A DNA stretch of 64,000 nucleotides, from NCBI RefSeq assembly GCF_021654775.1, contig NZ_AP025343.1:1517501-1581500 (forward strand). The letters run 5' to 3'. The notes under the pieces were generated by a model. That model was given only the letters and a program-made list of their open reading frames with translations. It did no database searches and was not told the DNA's origin. This document shows, in pieces, positions 25,815-34,297 of this stretch. Origin of the DNA: Paenibacillus azoreducens. Its GTDB lineage: Bacteria; Bacillota; Bacilli; Paenibacillales; Paenibacillaceae. Positions within the stretch are counted from its first letter, which is position 1, and the number at the start of each line of letters is the position of its first letter. The position numbers were made by a program, and so were the translations under genes.

Positions 25815-26018
25815 TTGTACTTAGGGGGATATGTAGGGAAACAAGTGAGAGTGGTAACAGATGACGGGCAGGTGTTCGTGGGGAAATGTACAGATTATAC
25901 GCAGCCACTTGACAATGATCCCGAAATCGCGAGTATAGGAGTCGTCACAGAGCCGGGCGCAGGGTATGCTTATGAATTGTACGAAAATGAAATCAAAAGC
26001 ATAGAAGTTATTGAGTAA
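25815..26018 (+). CDS. Small Sm-like protein after the toxin-bearing capsid gene
   Basis: 67 aa starting at TTG 25815 behind GGAGGAGTGAG that overlaps the previous stop. It reads LYLGGYVGKQVRVVTDDGQV, then FVGKCTDY, and ends ENEIKSIEVIE, a small beta-barrel pattern like Sm/LSM folds. Its position directly after the toxin-50-like domain makes it a candidate immunity or chaperone partner (inference). A terminator follows at once. Confidence 0.7.
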   Translation: MYLGGYVGKQVRVVTDDGQVFVGKCTDYTQPLDNDPEIASIGVVTEPGAGYAYELYENEIKSIEVIE

Positions 26019-26049
26019 AGCACTCTCGAATTTGCGAGGGTGCTTTTAT
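26017..26049 (+). terminator. Terminator between capsid-entry and scaffold genes
   Basis: AAAGCACTCTCG and GCGAGGGTGCTTTT form a stem with an AATTT loop and a TTTTATT tail. It begins at the stop of the Sm-like gene. Confidence 0.85.
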
Positions 26050-26141
26050 TATGCCGTCTTTTTGGTATTGCAGACGTTAAAGAACAAGACATCACCGGAC
26101 ACGACCGGGATAAAAAGTGAAGATGAAAGGATGAACCATAT

Positions 26142-26726
26142 ATGACTAAAGAGGAATTTATCGCAATAGGTTTGACTGAAGAACAGGCCACGAAAGCGGC
26201 TGCTGCATCTGCTGAAGAGTTAAAAGGCTTTATTCCAAAAGCTCGCTTCGACGAGTTGAACGAGGCTAAGAAGAAAGCCGAAAAGGATGTCACCGATCGT
26301 GACAAACAGATCGAGGAGCTGGGCAAGACTGCGGGCCTTTCTGAGGAGCTGAAAAAGCAGATTGAGACGTTGCAGACTGAGAACAAAACGGCCAAGGAGA
26401 AATACGAGACCGAGCTGCAGGACATCAAAATGACAAATGCTTTAAGGCACAAACTTGAAGGCAAGGTTCACGATGTCGATCTGGTGATTGGCATGATTGA
26501 TAAGAAACTTATCAAGCTCGGAGACGATGGCAATGTCATTCACGGCTATGACGAACAGGAGAAGACGCTGCAAGAATCTAAGGCTTTTTTATTTAAGTCA
26601 GAAGAGTCTCAGCAACAGCAGCAGACACCTCCGGGCTTTAAGGTAGGCGGCGGCGGTAATCCAAACCCGCCAGCTGCGACGGCGACCCTCAAGGATGCCA
26701 TTGCAGCCCATTTTCAAAAATCATAA
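26142..26726 (+). CDS. Scaffold protein, Phage_GP20/DUF4355-like
   Basis: 194 aa, long coiled coil at about 40-110 (AEKDVTDRDKQIEELGKTAG), a globular MTNALRHKLEGKVHDVDLVIGMID segment typed in two parts here as MTNALRHKL and VHDVDLVIG, then a Gln/Pro/Gly-rich tail. This is the usual layout of scaffolds that guide procapsid assembly and precede the major capsid gene. Confidence 0.88.
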   Translation: MTKEEFIAIGLTEEQATKAAAASAEELKGFIPKARFDELNEAKKKAEKDVTDRDKQIEELGKTAGLSEELKKQIETLQTENKTAKEKYETELQDIKMTNALRHKLEGKVHDVDLVIGMIDKKLIKLGDDGNVIHGYDEQEKTLQESKAFLFKSEESQQQQQTPPGFKVGGGGNPNPPAATATLKDAIAAHFQKS

Positions 26727-26743
26727 TTTAGGAGTGATTCATA

Positions 26744-27694
26744 ATGGCAGTAACACTGAGTGAAGCAAAGAAAAACGTCCAAGATGCATTGACACTGGGC
26801 GTGATCGATGAGTTTCGTAAAAATAACTTTCTGTTGGATAACCTCACTTTTGATGACGCGGTTTCTCCGACAGGTGGCGGAGCGACACTGACCTACGGAT
26901 ATACGCGGCTGATTACGCAGCCGACTGCCGCATTTCGGGCGGTTAACGAAGAGTACAAGCCGCAAGAAGTAACCAAGCAACGTTATACAGTTGACCTTAA
27001 AATCTTCGGCGGAACATTTAATATTGACCGCATTATCGCTGGTATGGGTGGTATTGCTAGTGAAGTGCAGTTGCAGTTAGAACAAAAGGTTAAAGCAGCG
27101 AAAGCCCTATTTAACGATACGGTCATTAATGGCGATAGTGCCGTGGACGCAAAGGCTTTTGATGGTTTGGATAAGGCGTTGACAGGCTCAAGCACTGAAT
27201 ACGTACCAGGAGAGATAGATCTTTCCACTTCTGCGGCTGTAGACGCCAACTATAAAGTATTTCTGGATGAATTAGACGAATTTTTAATGGGCCTGGACGG
27301 AGCGGCGTCAGCAATCATGGGAAACCTCAAACTGATCGCAAAGATTCGCGCATGTGCTCGTCGTGTGGGGATGTATCAAACTAAGCTCGATGAATTCGGC
27401 AATCAGATTGAGTACTATGGTGTGACCCCTTTAATCGATCTTGGAGAGAAGTCTGGTTCGAATGATCCAGTCGTTTCGACAAATGCGAACGGTGAAACTT
27501 CGCTTTATGCCGCACGTCTCGGTCTTGACGGCTTCCACGGTGTTTCTATGGCAGGTCAGCCGCCTGTGCGCATCTGGCTTCCTGATTATTCGACCTCCGG
27601 CGCTGTAAAAACAGGAGAGGTGGAAATGGTTGCGGCCGTTGCACTTAAGGCTACCAAAGCAGCAGGGGTCATGCGCAAGATCAAAGTTAAATAA
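26744..27694 (+). CDS. Major capsid protein
   Basis: 316 aa with HK97-like features: an N-terminal helical arm, ERYK-type segment NEEYKPQEVTKQRYTVDLKI, and a C-terminal GVSMAGQPPVRIWLPDY. It is the most likely main shell protein because it directly follows the scaffold and precedes head-completion genes. AGGAGTGATT precedes the ATG. Confidence 0.9.
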   Translation: MAVTLSEAKKNVQDALTLGVIDEFRKNNFLLDNLTFDDAVSPTGGGATLTYGYTRLITQPTAAFRAVNEEYKPQEVTKQRYTVDLKIFGGTFNIDRIIAGMGGIASEVQLQLEQKVKAAKALFNDTVINGDSAVDAKAFDGLDKALTGSSTEYVPGEIDLSTSAAVDANYKVFLDELDEFLMGLDGAASAIMGNLKLIAKIRACARRVGMYQTKLDEFGNQIEYYGVTPLIDLGEKSGSNDPVVSTNANGETSLYAARLGLDGFHGVSMAGQPPVRIWLPDYSTSGAVKTGEVEMVAAVALKATKAAGVMRKIKVK

Positions 27695-27708
27695 GGGGTG
27701 AATAACCT

Positions 27709-27927
27709 ATGAAATACAAAGACGATTTGCCGAACGGTTACGTCAACGGTTATTATGTCGGTCAGCGTCAAGGCGGGCCGACTCAGGATAAACTGGAACC
27801 GCAAGCTGATGGATATGAGGTGCAGCGCAATACCCAACGTCAGGGAACTGTCACACAGGATGCGCTTCAGCCGAATTATCCTGTTCCTGATACCGGCACG
27901 AAGCCCAGTGAAGGTGGTGGAAAGTAA
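27709..27927 (+). CDS. Small head-region hypothetical protein
   Basis: 72 aa, polar and low in hydrophobic residues (GYYVGQRQGGPTQDKLEPQA), probably extended or disordered. It lies 14 nt after the capsid gene and ends where the next start begins. It may be a head decoration or stabilising peptide; not recognised. Confidence 0.65.
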   Translation: MKYKDDLPNGYVNGYYVGQRQGGPTQDKLEPQADGYEVQRNTQRQGTVTQDALQPNYPVPDTGTKPSEGGGK

Positions 27928-28194
27928 ATGGCGAAGGTATACGCACCTAATCAGCAATATAGCGGCCTATCTGCTGGCGTTATGTTTGTAAACGGAGTCG
28001 GTGAAACGGATAATCCGCATTTGCTCGAATGGTTCGAGTCCAAGGGATACGAGGTTGAAAAAGATCCGGATACTAAACTGGGCCAACCTACTGATTCCCC
28101 TGATCCTGAATCCAAGAAGGATCCGAACGATGGAGATAAAGCAGAGGGTAAAGCTGCTGAAAAGCCATCGAAGGGCACAAAATCCGGAAAGTAG
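27928..28194 (+). CDS. Small head-region protein with charged tail
   Basis: 88 aa. The N-terminal half is ordered (YSGLSAGVMFVNGVGETDN, then LLEWFESKGYEVE), resembling head-tail region small proteins, and the C-terminal half is a Lys/Asp/Pro-rich disordered tail. It starts immediately after the previous stop. Function unknown. Confidence 0.7.
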   Translation: MAKVYAPNQQYSGLSAGVMFVNGVGETDNPHLLEWFESKGYEVEKDPDTKLGQPTDSPDPESKKDPNDGDKAEGKAAEKPSKGTKSGK

Positions 28195-28202
28195 GTGGCA
28201 TT

Positions 28203-28568
28203 ATGGCCTATGCAACGGCAGCCGATTACGATCGATACGGTGACGGGCTGATCCCTGCAGACAAGTTGGAGAAAGCGCTGGACCGGGCATCCGATCAGAT
28301 CGACCGGCTGACATACAATCGTATTGTGGCGTGGGGCTTTGATAACCTCACGCCTTTTCAGCGTACCAACGTGACCAAAGCAGTTTGCCAGCAGGCGGAT
28401 TTTGTATTTAAGTATGGGGAATATCTGACCATGCCCCTGTCCGGATACAGTGCCGGCAGCACCAGCATGACGTTCAAAGCCGCCACGGGTGCAGGGGGAG
28501 TACAGACCACGGAATCCGTGCTGGATCTGCTTATGCCGACGGGGCTGACGAATAGGGGGTTATGCTGA
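28203..28568 (+). CDS. Head-tail connector, gp15-like
   Basis: 121 aa with the helical pattern of SPP1 gp15/HK97 gp6 adaptors: ATAADYDRYGDGLIPADKLE, then ALDRASDQIDRLTYNRI and VTKAVCQQADFVFKYG. It forms the ring below the portal. It is followed by the stopper gene with a 1-nt overlap. Confidence 0.85.
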   Translation: MAYATAADYDRYGDGLIPADKLEKALDRASDQIDRLTYNRIVAWGFDNLTPFQRTNVTKAVCQQADFVFKYGEYLTMPLSGYSAGSTSMTFKAATGAGGVQTTESVLDLLMPTGLTNRGLC

Positions 28569-28888
28569 TGAGGTTCCCTTTCCCCAGATGGAACCAGGTC
28601 ACGCCGGTTCAGGTTTACCAGACGGATTTGTCGGAAGACGGAGAGCCAGTTGAGGATCTGATCTATGACAAGAAGTGCTTTTATGATGAAAAATCCCGGC
28701 AAGTGCTCAACGCAGAGCGGCAGCTGGTGCAGCTCTCCGGGCTGATCATCATAGAGGGAGACATTAACCCAGGTAAAACGATTGAGGGCTACGTGCTGAT
28801 CAGCGGAGAGCGCAAGACGATCTATAAGGCAAAGCGGCCCCGGAATCCGGACGGTAGCGTGTTTTCTACGGAATTGGAGCTGAGCTGA
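28568..28888 (+). CDS. Head closure/stopper protein, gp16-like
   Basis: 106 aa, beta-rich (VTPVQVYQTDLSEDGEP, then SGLIIIEGDINPG). By order it is the stopper that closes the portal channel. I chose the ATG at 28568, which shares a base with the previous stop and lies 8 nt after AGGGGG; an ATG two codons earlier is too close to that site. Confidence 0.75.
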   Translation: MRFPFPRWNQVTPVQVYQTDLSEDGEPVEDLIYDKKCFYDEKSRQVLNAERQLVQLSGLIIIEGDINPGKTIEGYVLISGERKTIYKAKRPRNPDGSVFSTELELS

Positions 28889-29262
28889 TGAAGGTAACTG
28901 CAAAGGTCATACTCAACCAGGCAGCTCTAAAGAATTTGGAGCAGATCCAGCAGCAGGCTATCGAAATGACGGCCGAGGCTGTCAAAACGGATATCGTGAC
29001 GTCTCAAGTTGTACCGAAACAAACCGGGGAGTTGGAGCGTAGCGGGCACGTCGTTGTAGATCGAGGCAAGGCGCGGATCGTTTTCGATACGCCATACGCT
29101 AGGCGGTTGTATTGGCATCCGGAATACAATTTCCGGACGGACAAAAACCAAAATGCCCGCGGGAAGTGGATGGAGCCGTATCAGTCCGGAGATAAAAAGG
29201 ACTTTGCCAAACAAGCGTTTTCTAAATTTGTGAAGCAGCTATCCAAGGGGATGATCAAATGA
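28888..29262 (+). CDS. HK97 gp10-like minor structural protein
   Basis: 124 aa with the HK97 gp10 pattern: a long N-terminal helix (LKNLEQIQQQAIEMTAEAVK), VPKQTGELERSG, then RIVFDTPYARRLYWHPEY. Its family acts at the head-tail interface and in tail completion. It starts at the TGATG overlap with the stopper gene. Confidence 0.85.
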   Translation: MKVTAKVILNQAALKNLEQIQQQAIEMTAEAVKTDIVTSQVVPKQTGELERSGHVVVDRGKARIVFDTPYARRLYWHPEYNFRTDKNQNARGKWMEPYQSGDKKDFAKQAFSKFVKQLSKGMIK

Positions 29263-29645
29263 GGCTGGCGGAGATCCGTGACTGGCTGAAGACGCAAGTC
29301 GATTGTCCGCAGTGGTATATCGGCAAAATCGACGGCAAGAAGGAGAAGTGCATCGGCGTGTATAACACGACCGGCGCGCCTGTCCATTTAGCTGTCGGCG
29401 GCCTAAAGGCAACCGGGTATCAGGTGAAGGCCATTTCCCTGCTGATACATTGGAGCCGGAATGCGGCTACGGCTGAGGAGAAGGCCCAAGAGGTATATGA
29501 TGCTTTATTTGGTCAGACGGCTGAGATCGGCGGCAAGCGTGTCATCCAGTTTCGAATGATCACGCCGCAGCCGATCAGCGTCGGGACCGACAGCGAAGGC
29601 ATCTATGAATATGTCATTGAAACCCACATTTATCATGAAAGGTAG
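29259..29645 (+). CDS. Tail terminator/completion protein
   Basis: 128 aa, alternating helix and strand (MRLAEIRDWLKTQV, then QVKAISLLIHWSRNAATAEE, then GIYEYVIETHIYHER). By order between the gp10-like protein and the tail tube it is the tail terminator (SPP1 gp17/lambda gpU position). ATGA overlap with the previous gene. Confidence 0.78.
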   Translation: MRLAEIRDWLKTQVDCPQWYIGKIDGKKEKCIGVYNTTGAPVHLAVGGLKATGYQVKAISLLIHWSRNAATAEEKAQEVYDALFGQTAEIGGKRVIQFRMITPQPISVGTDSEGIYEYVIETHIYHER

Positions 29646-29654
29646 GTATGCGAT

Positions 29655-30137
29655 GTGTTGAAACTTAATTTACAGACATTTGCGACTGTAACCAGCGGGG
29701 TCTTCCCCGTTTTTAACATCGCCTTTAAGATCGGCACCAAAGGGCGCGCCAGTACTGCACAGGAAATGGCGCTGATCAAGGAAATGGAGACATTTCAGAT
29801 TGCGATCGACGGCAACGTGGAAGAATGGACGCCGATGGAAACGGAAGGCTGGGTCCGCCGGCTGATGACCGGGAAGGGCTTTTCTATTACCCTGAACGGC
29901 AAGCGTCATGTAGGCGATCCCGGGAATGATTACGTGGCCAACACAGCATGGCAGTCCGGGCTGGATTGCTCCAGCAAATGCAGCATCGAGTTTCCGGACG
30001 GCAGTAAGTTGGACTTTGATTGCATCGTGAACGTATCAGCTCCAAACGGCGGCGACAGTACGGCCGTGTCCGCACTTGAATGTGAGCTGATGTCGGACGG
30101 TAAACCAACATACACTCCAGCTTCAGCTACTCCCTAA
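29655..30137 (+). CDS. Major tail tube protein
   Basis: 160 aa, beta-rich, ending with an acidic-polar tail. Segments FNIAFKIGTKGRAS, MEGWVRRLMTGKGFS-like ETEGWVRRLMTGKGFSITLN and SKCSIEFPDGSKLDF fit phage tail tube folds. It precedes the assembly chaperones and tape measure, the invariant order. Start is GTG 29655 (TTG 29658 is an alternative) behind GAAAGGTAGG. Confidence 0.85.
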   Translation: MLKLNLQTFATVTSGVFPVFNIAFKIGTKGRASTAQEMALIKEMETFQIAIDGNVEEWTPMETEGWVRRLMTGKGFSITLNGKRHVGDPGNDYVANTAWQSGLDCSSKCSIEFPDGSKLDFDCIVNVSAPNGGDSTAVSALECELMSDGKPTYTPASATP

Positions 30138-30189
30138 GCGGCGGTCGCTACGACGGCCGACCACACAAACATTGAAAGGATGATTTTAA

Positions 30190-30516
30190 ATGGCAAAGAC
30201 AATTGATATTTCAGGTAAGCTGACCAACGAGCGTCCGGTGTTGAAGCTGGGCGAAGGCAAGGAATACGAGATCGACAACCGTAAAAATACGGTGCTGGCG
30301 ATTCAGTCAAAAATGGATGAAGGCTCTGAGGGAACGGCATACCTTGATGAAGTGCTGGAACTTGCGCTCGGCAAGGAAGCTGTGAAGGAGATCAATGAAT
30401 CCGGTGTTTCCTTTACCGATTACCAGATCATTTTCGTGGCAGCTCTTGCGGGGGCACTTGGTGAGGAGTTCGAGGCCGTAGAAGCCCGATTTCTCGCGGC
30501 CAAGCGCGAGGCCTAA
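30190..30516 (+). CDS. Tail assembly chaperone, short form (gpG-like)
   Basis: 108 aa, small and helical, ending EAVEARFLAAKREA. It lies between the tube and the tape measure genes, where lambda gpG/SPP1 gp17.5 counterparts lie. The stop at 30514-30516 falls just where a second frame (+1) continues for 109 codons, so this is the short product of a likely frameshift pair. AAAGGATG precedes the ATG. Confidence 0.85.
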   Translation: MAKTIDISGKLTNERPVLKLGEGKEYEIDNRKNTVLAIQSKMDEGSEGTAYLDEVLELALGKEAVKEINESGVSFTDYQIIFVAALAGALGEEFEAVEARFLAAKREA

Positions 30517-30844
30517 CAATTGGTATGACCTGTACGAAGATTGGGCGCTTATTGAGGCATCCATCGCGGCTCAGTATGGTATTCGCCTGCGCGCAGAACC
30601 GGACATGACTTGGGATGAGTTTTGCACGCTTCTGGCCGGGATCATGCCGGAGACGCCGCTGGGTCAGATCGTTTCCATTCGGAGTGAAAATGACCGGGAA
30701 AAGCTTAAGAACTTTACGCCTGAACAGCACCGAATCCGCAATGAATGGCGCTCCAGGGAGCTCAAGCAGGCCCGTTGGACTGACGAGGAAGCGGCCAAAG
30801 CTGTACAGGAGTTTCAAAATATTATCAAGCAAGCATTCGGATAA
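30190..30844 (+). CDS. Tail assembly chaperone, predicted +1 frameshift product (gpGT-like)
   Basis: From about 30512 the +1 frame reads NNWYDLYEDWALIEASIAAQ, then MTWDEFCTLLAGIMPE, and ends EFQNIIKQAFG at 30844. It lacks its own convincing start: the first ATG is 30605 with no ribosome site, and no ATG, GTG or TTG occurs between 30512 and 30605. A shift at or before GCC-TAA (30511-30516) would fuse it to the short form, giving about 217 aa. SPP1-type phages use +1 shifts next to a stop in tail genes; the precise slip site here is inferred. Confidence 0.7.
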
Positions 30845-30873
30845 GACACCTTCAAATAGAGGGTGTCTTTTTA
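30844..30873 (+). terminator. Terminator before the tape measure gene
   Basis: GACACC and GGTGTC arms with a TTTTTATG tail follow the frameshift product's stop at once. It would attenuate transcription into the tape measure gene. Confidence 0.75.
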
Positions 30874-30898
30874 TGTTGTCTGGCAAGGGGGTGAACGA

Positions 30899-33800
30899 AT
30901 GTCAGACGCCGAGGTTGGTAAGGTAAGTCTTGGTCTTGAACTGGTTGGTGGCAGTGATCTTAGTAAGCAGATTACTTTGGCTGCCGGAACGATCGGGGAG
31001 CAGCTGACCAAATCCCTAAAAGCTACGTTTGGAGGCTTTAGCTTAAAAGGGTTTGCCAGCAACATATCGCAGACACTTAAGACGACCACCGAAACGGCCA
31101 TGAAAGGTATTGTCGATGGGATGGAACAGGCCGTAGCTGCCGTAGAGGGACGTCTAGTAAAGTCAATCGATACGGCAAGCCAGGCCATGAAGCAATCCAT
31201 CGAAGAGAACAAAACGGCTGCGGAACAAGCGATCGATAGCATATCTGAAAAGTTGTCGGGGTTAAAAGGACCCAAGTTTTTAGAAAACCTAAAGCTTTCA
31301 GGTGACATAACAGCTGGTGCCCAGGCGGCTTGTTGTTGCGATGGTGCTGGCAGCACTGCTGGTAAACGAACTCAGACGGCCAAGACCAAAGCAGCTCCGG
31401 AGCCTTTTGATGCCGACGCAGCTGCAGCAGAAGTAGAACATCTCACAAAGGTGCTGGATAACACCAACGCCAAACTGGAGCTGCAGCACAAAAAACTGGC
31501 TGACCTAAAAGAGTCCTATGAGAACACGTTCAACGATGCTAAAAAAAGCAAGATACAAGAAAAGATACTCAATACGGAATCCGCTATTTTGCGACTTACT
31601 AAACAGTCTGATGACACAGCCGCGAAGATTTGGAAACTACAGGACGCTATAGATCAAGCAGCTACTAGTGCAAAGCAAGCCGCACAGGCATCCACCCAGG
31701 TCACGACAGCGACACAGCAGATGGGGCAGGCAGCGAGTAAAGCAGCAGCTAGTAACCAGCAAGTTGCCCACACGGCAAGCCAGGCAGCGGCCGCATCGCA
31801 ACAAGCAGGGAAGGCTGCAGGTCAAGCCGGACAATCTACGGGTCAAGCATCACAGCAGACTAATCGGGCGAACAAATCTACAAACAAACTGACCAACAAC
31901 TTGCATAATGCAGCTAAGGCTGCTGCCGGGGCAAGTTCCTCGTTTGATAACGCGGGGCGCAGCGCAGGGAAGATGGGTAACCATTTTACCCAAGCTTTTT
32001 CCCGGATCTTAAAACAGGTATTTGTCTTTTCAGTCCTATATAGGGCAGTCCATGACTTCAACTCATATCTGTTCAGCTCGTTGAAAACAAATCAACAATT
32101 TGCAGCATCCTTGAATGCGATACAGACCAATTTGCGGGTAGCCTTTCAGCCGATCTATGAAGCCATCCTTCCTGCGATTAATGCGCTGATGTCCTTTCTC
32201 GCCAAAGCGACGGCCTATATTGCCGCCTTTATCTCTGCGCTCTTCGGTAAGACTTATCAAGATTCTTACAAGGCCGCTAAGAATATAGAGACAGCGAAGA
32301 AAGCGATGGAAGGCTACGGTAAAAAAGCCAAGAAAGCCGGCAAGGATGCCAAGGGCGCTCTTGCGAGTTTTGATGAGCTGAACACATTGGATTTTAGCAA
32401 GGCGGACACAGGCGTTGACGATGGCGCCGGTGGCCCTAAAAATAAAGGCTTTGAAATGCAGATGCCTGATATGGACATAGCTGGCATACAGGCCCAAATG
32501 GACAAACTGGCGGCAGACGTTAAAGCAGCGTTTGACAGCGCTTGGAAAGGTGTTAAGTCCGGATGGGATTGGTTAGTATCCACGTTTGGCCCGAGCTTTC
32601 GAACAGCCTGGGGGGAAATATCTCCGGTGCTCGACCGCTGGAAAGAGCAGTTCAAAAAGATGTTCTCGGACATCATGACGCTTGGGGAGCCACTAAAAAA
32701 CTGGATTCTTACCGGTCTTGTCCCTTATTGGCAGCAAGGCATTCAGTTGGCGGGTCATGTATTGGCCGGTCTACTTGATGTTGTGCTGCAAATCGTCACC
32801 AGTATATGGGATGCTGCATTTCCGATCCTAAGCAAATTTGTAAGCGAGGGACTGCCGCGGCTCACTGAATTTATGATGGGCGTCCAGGAGATTTTTCGAA
32901 AGCTCTTCGATCTGGTCAAGAAGATCTTTGATGATATTTGGCAGGGTGCGGTTGACCCGGCTATGAAGCTGATATCGAAGGTCATTCAGGACACGCTCGA
33001 CATCATTTTCAAGTGGTGGGATGAGTGGGGAAAGAAGATCATGAACGGCCTCAAGGCCAGCTTGGACGGCATTAAAAAGCTTTGGGAAAACTTGTGGAAT
33101 AGTTTCCTCAAGCCGTTCGTCACCAATATGCTCGATATGCTGACCTGGCTTTGGGATAAGCATCTCAAGGGCCTGGTTCAGGAAATCGGCACTTTTGTAG
33201 GGAAGCTGATCACAGCGGCCCAAGATATTTTTAACAAATTTATCCTTCCAATTGTTAACTGGCTTGTACAGAAACTAGGGCCCACGTTTTCGAACATCTT
33301 TTCCTTAATCGGCGATGTGATCGGCACGGCACTGGCCGTTATATCCGATGTTGCTAAAGGTATCATCAAGGCACTCGGCGGCGTTATCGACTTTATCGCA
33401 GGAGTTTTTACTGGAGATTGGAAACGAGCCTGGGAAGGCATCAAGACCATATTCAGCGGTATTGCCGACGCCATCGTCGGTATTTTTAAGGGAGCCGTTA
33501 ACTTGGTGATCGATGCAGTCAACTTCCTGATCCGGCAGCTGAACAAGGTCAAAATCGATGTGCCTGAATGGGTCAGCAAGATACCAGGCATGCCAAAGGC
33601 GGGAACATCGATCGGATTTGATGTACCGACTATTCCTAAGCTTGCCAAAGGTGGTCTTGCCTACGGTCCGACGCTGGCAATGGTCGGCGATAACCGCGGG
33701 GCTGGTGCGGATCCCGAAGTTATCTCGCCACTCTCTAAGCTGCAGGAAATGCTCGGATCGAACAACCAAGGAATTGTTGAAGTCTTAATGATGATCCTTG

Positions 33801-33925
33801 AAGCGATCCGAAATCAGGATAACCGTGCAGTGCTGCAGATAGGGGAAACTGAGCTTGGACGAATTGTCATTAAAGCGATCAATAGCGCACAGCGTCAAGC
33901 AGGGCGTACTTTATTAGATGTGTAG
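30899..33925 (+). CDS. Tail tape measure protein
   Basis: 1008 aa, the longest prophage protein. N-terminal helical region, then long coiled-coil segments (about 180-340, Ala/Gln-rich with repeated QAA), a predicted membrane-associated hydrophobic stretch around 420-440 (LMSFLAKATAYIAAFISALF) and more hydrophobic helices near 790-890. It sets tail length and is threaded through the tube. By the usual 0.15 nm per residue the tail would be about 150 nm. The ATG at 30899 follows AAGGGGGTGA; an earlier frame start at 30863 overlaps the terminator. Confidence 0.93.
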   Translation: MSDAEVGKVSLGLELVGGSDLSKQITLAAGTIGEQLTKSLKATFGGFSLKGFASNISQTLKTTTETAMKGIVDGMEQAVAAVEGRLVKSIDTASQAMKQSIEENKTAAEQAIDSISEKLSGLKGPKFLENLKLSGDITAGAQAACCCDGAGSTAGKRTQTAKTKAAPEPFDADAAAAEVEHLTKVLDNTNAKLELQHKKLADLKESYENTFNDAKKSKIQEKILNTESAILRLTKQSDDTAAKIWKLQDAIDQAATSAKQAAQASTQVTTATQQMGQAASKAAASNQQVAHTASQAAAASQQAGKAAGQAGQSTGQASQQTNRANKSTNKLTNNLHNAAKAAAGASSSFDNAGRSAGKMGNHFTQAFSRILKQVFVFSVLYRAVHDFNSYLFSSLKTNQQFAASLNAIQTNLRVAFQPIYEAILPAINALMSFLAKATAYIAAFISALFGKTYQDSYKAAKNIETAKKAMEGYGKKAKKAGKDAKGALASFDELNTLDFSKADTGVDDGAGGPKNKGFEMQMPDMDIAGIQAQMDKLAADVKAAFDSAWKGVKSGWDWLVSTFGPSFRTAWGEISPVLDRWKEQFKKMFSDIMTLGEPLKNWILTGLVPYWQQGIQLAGHVLAGLLDVVLQIVTSIWDAAFPILSKFVSEGLPRLTEFMMGVQEIFRKLFDLVKKIFDDIWQGAVDPAMKLISKVIQDTLDIIFKWWDEWGKKIMNGLKASLDGIKKLWENLWNSFLKPFVTNMLDMLTWLWDKHLKGLVQEIGTFVGKLITAAQDIFNKFILPIVNWLVQKLGPTFSNIFSLIGDVIGTALAVISDVAKGIIKALGGVIDFIAGVFTGDWKRAWEGIKTIFSGIADAIVGIFKGAVNLVIDAVNFLIRQLNKVKIDVPEWVSKIPGMPKAGTSIGFDVPTIPKLAKGGLAYGPTLAMVGDNRGAGADPEVISPLSKLQEMLGSNNQGIVEVLMMILEAIRNQDNRAVLQIGETELGRIVIKAINSAQRQAGRTLLDV

Positions 33926-33934
33926 GAGGTCGTG

Positions 33935-34294
33935 ATGCAACTTAAAATCAATGGTCAAGATATCGCCGTCATACCTTCTCAATTTCAGGTGACCACGATG
34001 GATTTGGACGACGGAGAATCTTCCGTTCGGACGGTTGATGGAACGCTTAACCGGGACAGGATAGCAGTTAAACGTCAGGTTGAAATGACTTGGGGGCCAC
34101 TCAGATGGTCGCAAATATCAAACATCCTGAAGGCTATGGACGGGGTATTCTTCGATTTCACTTATCCGGACCCGATGGCTGGATCCTACATCACAAAGAA
34201 GATGTATGTCGGGAACCGGCCGGCACCGTTCGCGGTAGCGAAGGGTAACGAGATCCTATGGAATGGCTTAAAGGTCACATTAACGGAGCGATAG
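33935..34294 (+). CDS. Tail protein, DUF6711-like, between tape measure and tail hub
   Basis: 119 aa, beta-rich: MQLKINGQDIAVIPSQFQVT, TVDGTLNRDRIAVKRQVEMT and DGVFFDFTYPDPMAGSYITK. Such short proteins replace or accompany the distal tail protein in SPP1-like phages. ATG at 33935 lies 5-6 nt after TAGGAGGT. Assignment is by order and beta content. Confidence 0.75.
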   Translation: MQLKINGQDIAVIPSQFQVTTMDLDDGESSVRTVDGTLNRDRIAVKRQVEMTWGPLRWSQISNILKAMDGVFFDFTYPDPMAGSYITKKMYVGNRPAPFAVAKGNEILWNGLKVTLTER

Positions 34295-34297
34295 CCT

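Noticed and set aside
23015..25908. Several 100-170 aa minus-strand frames under the portal and minor capsid genes
   Set aside because: They run antisense to well-supported genes and lack ribosome sites and family features.
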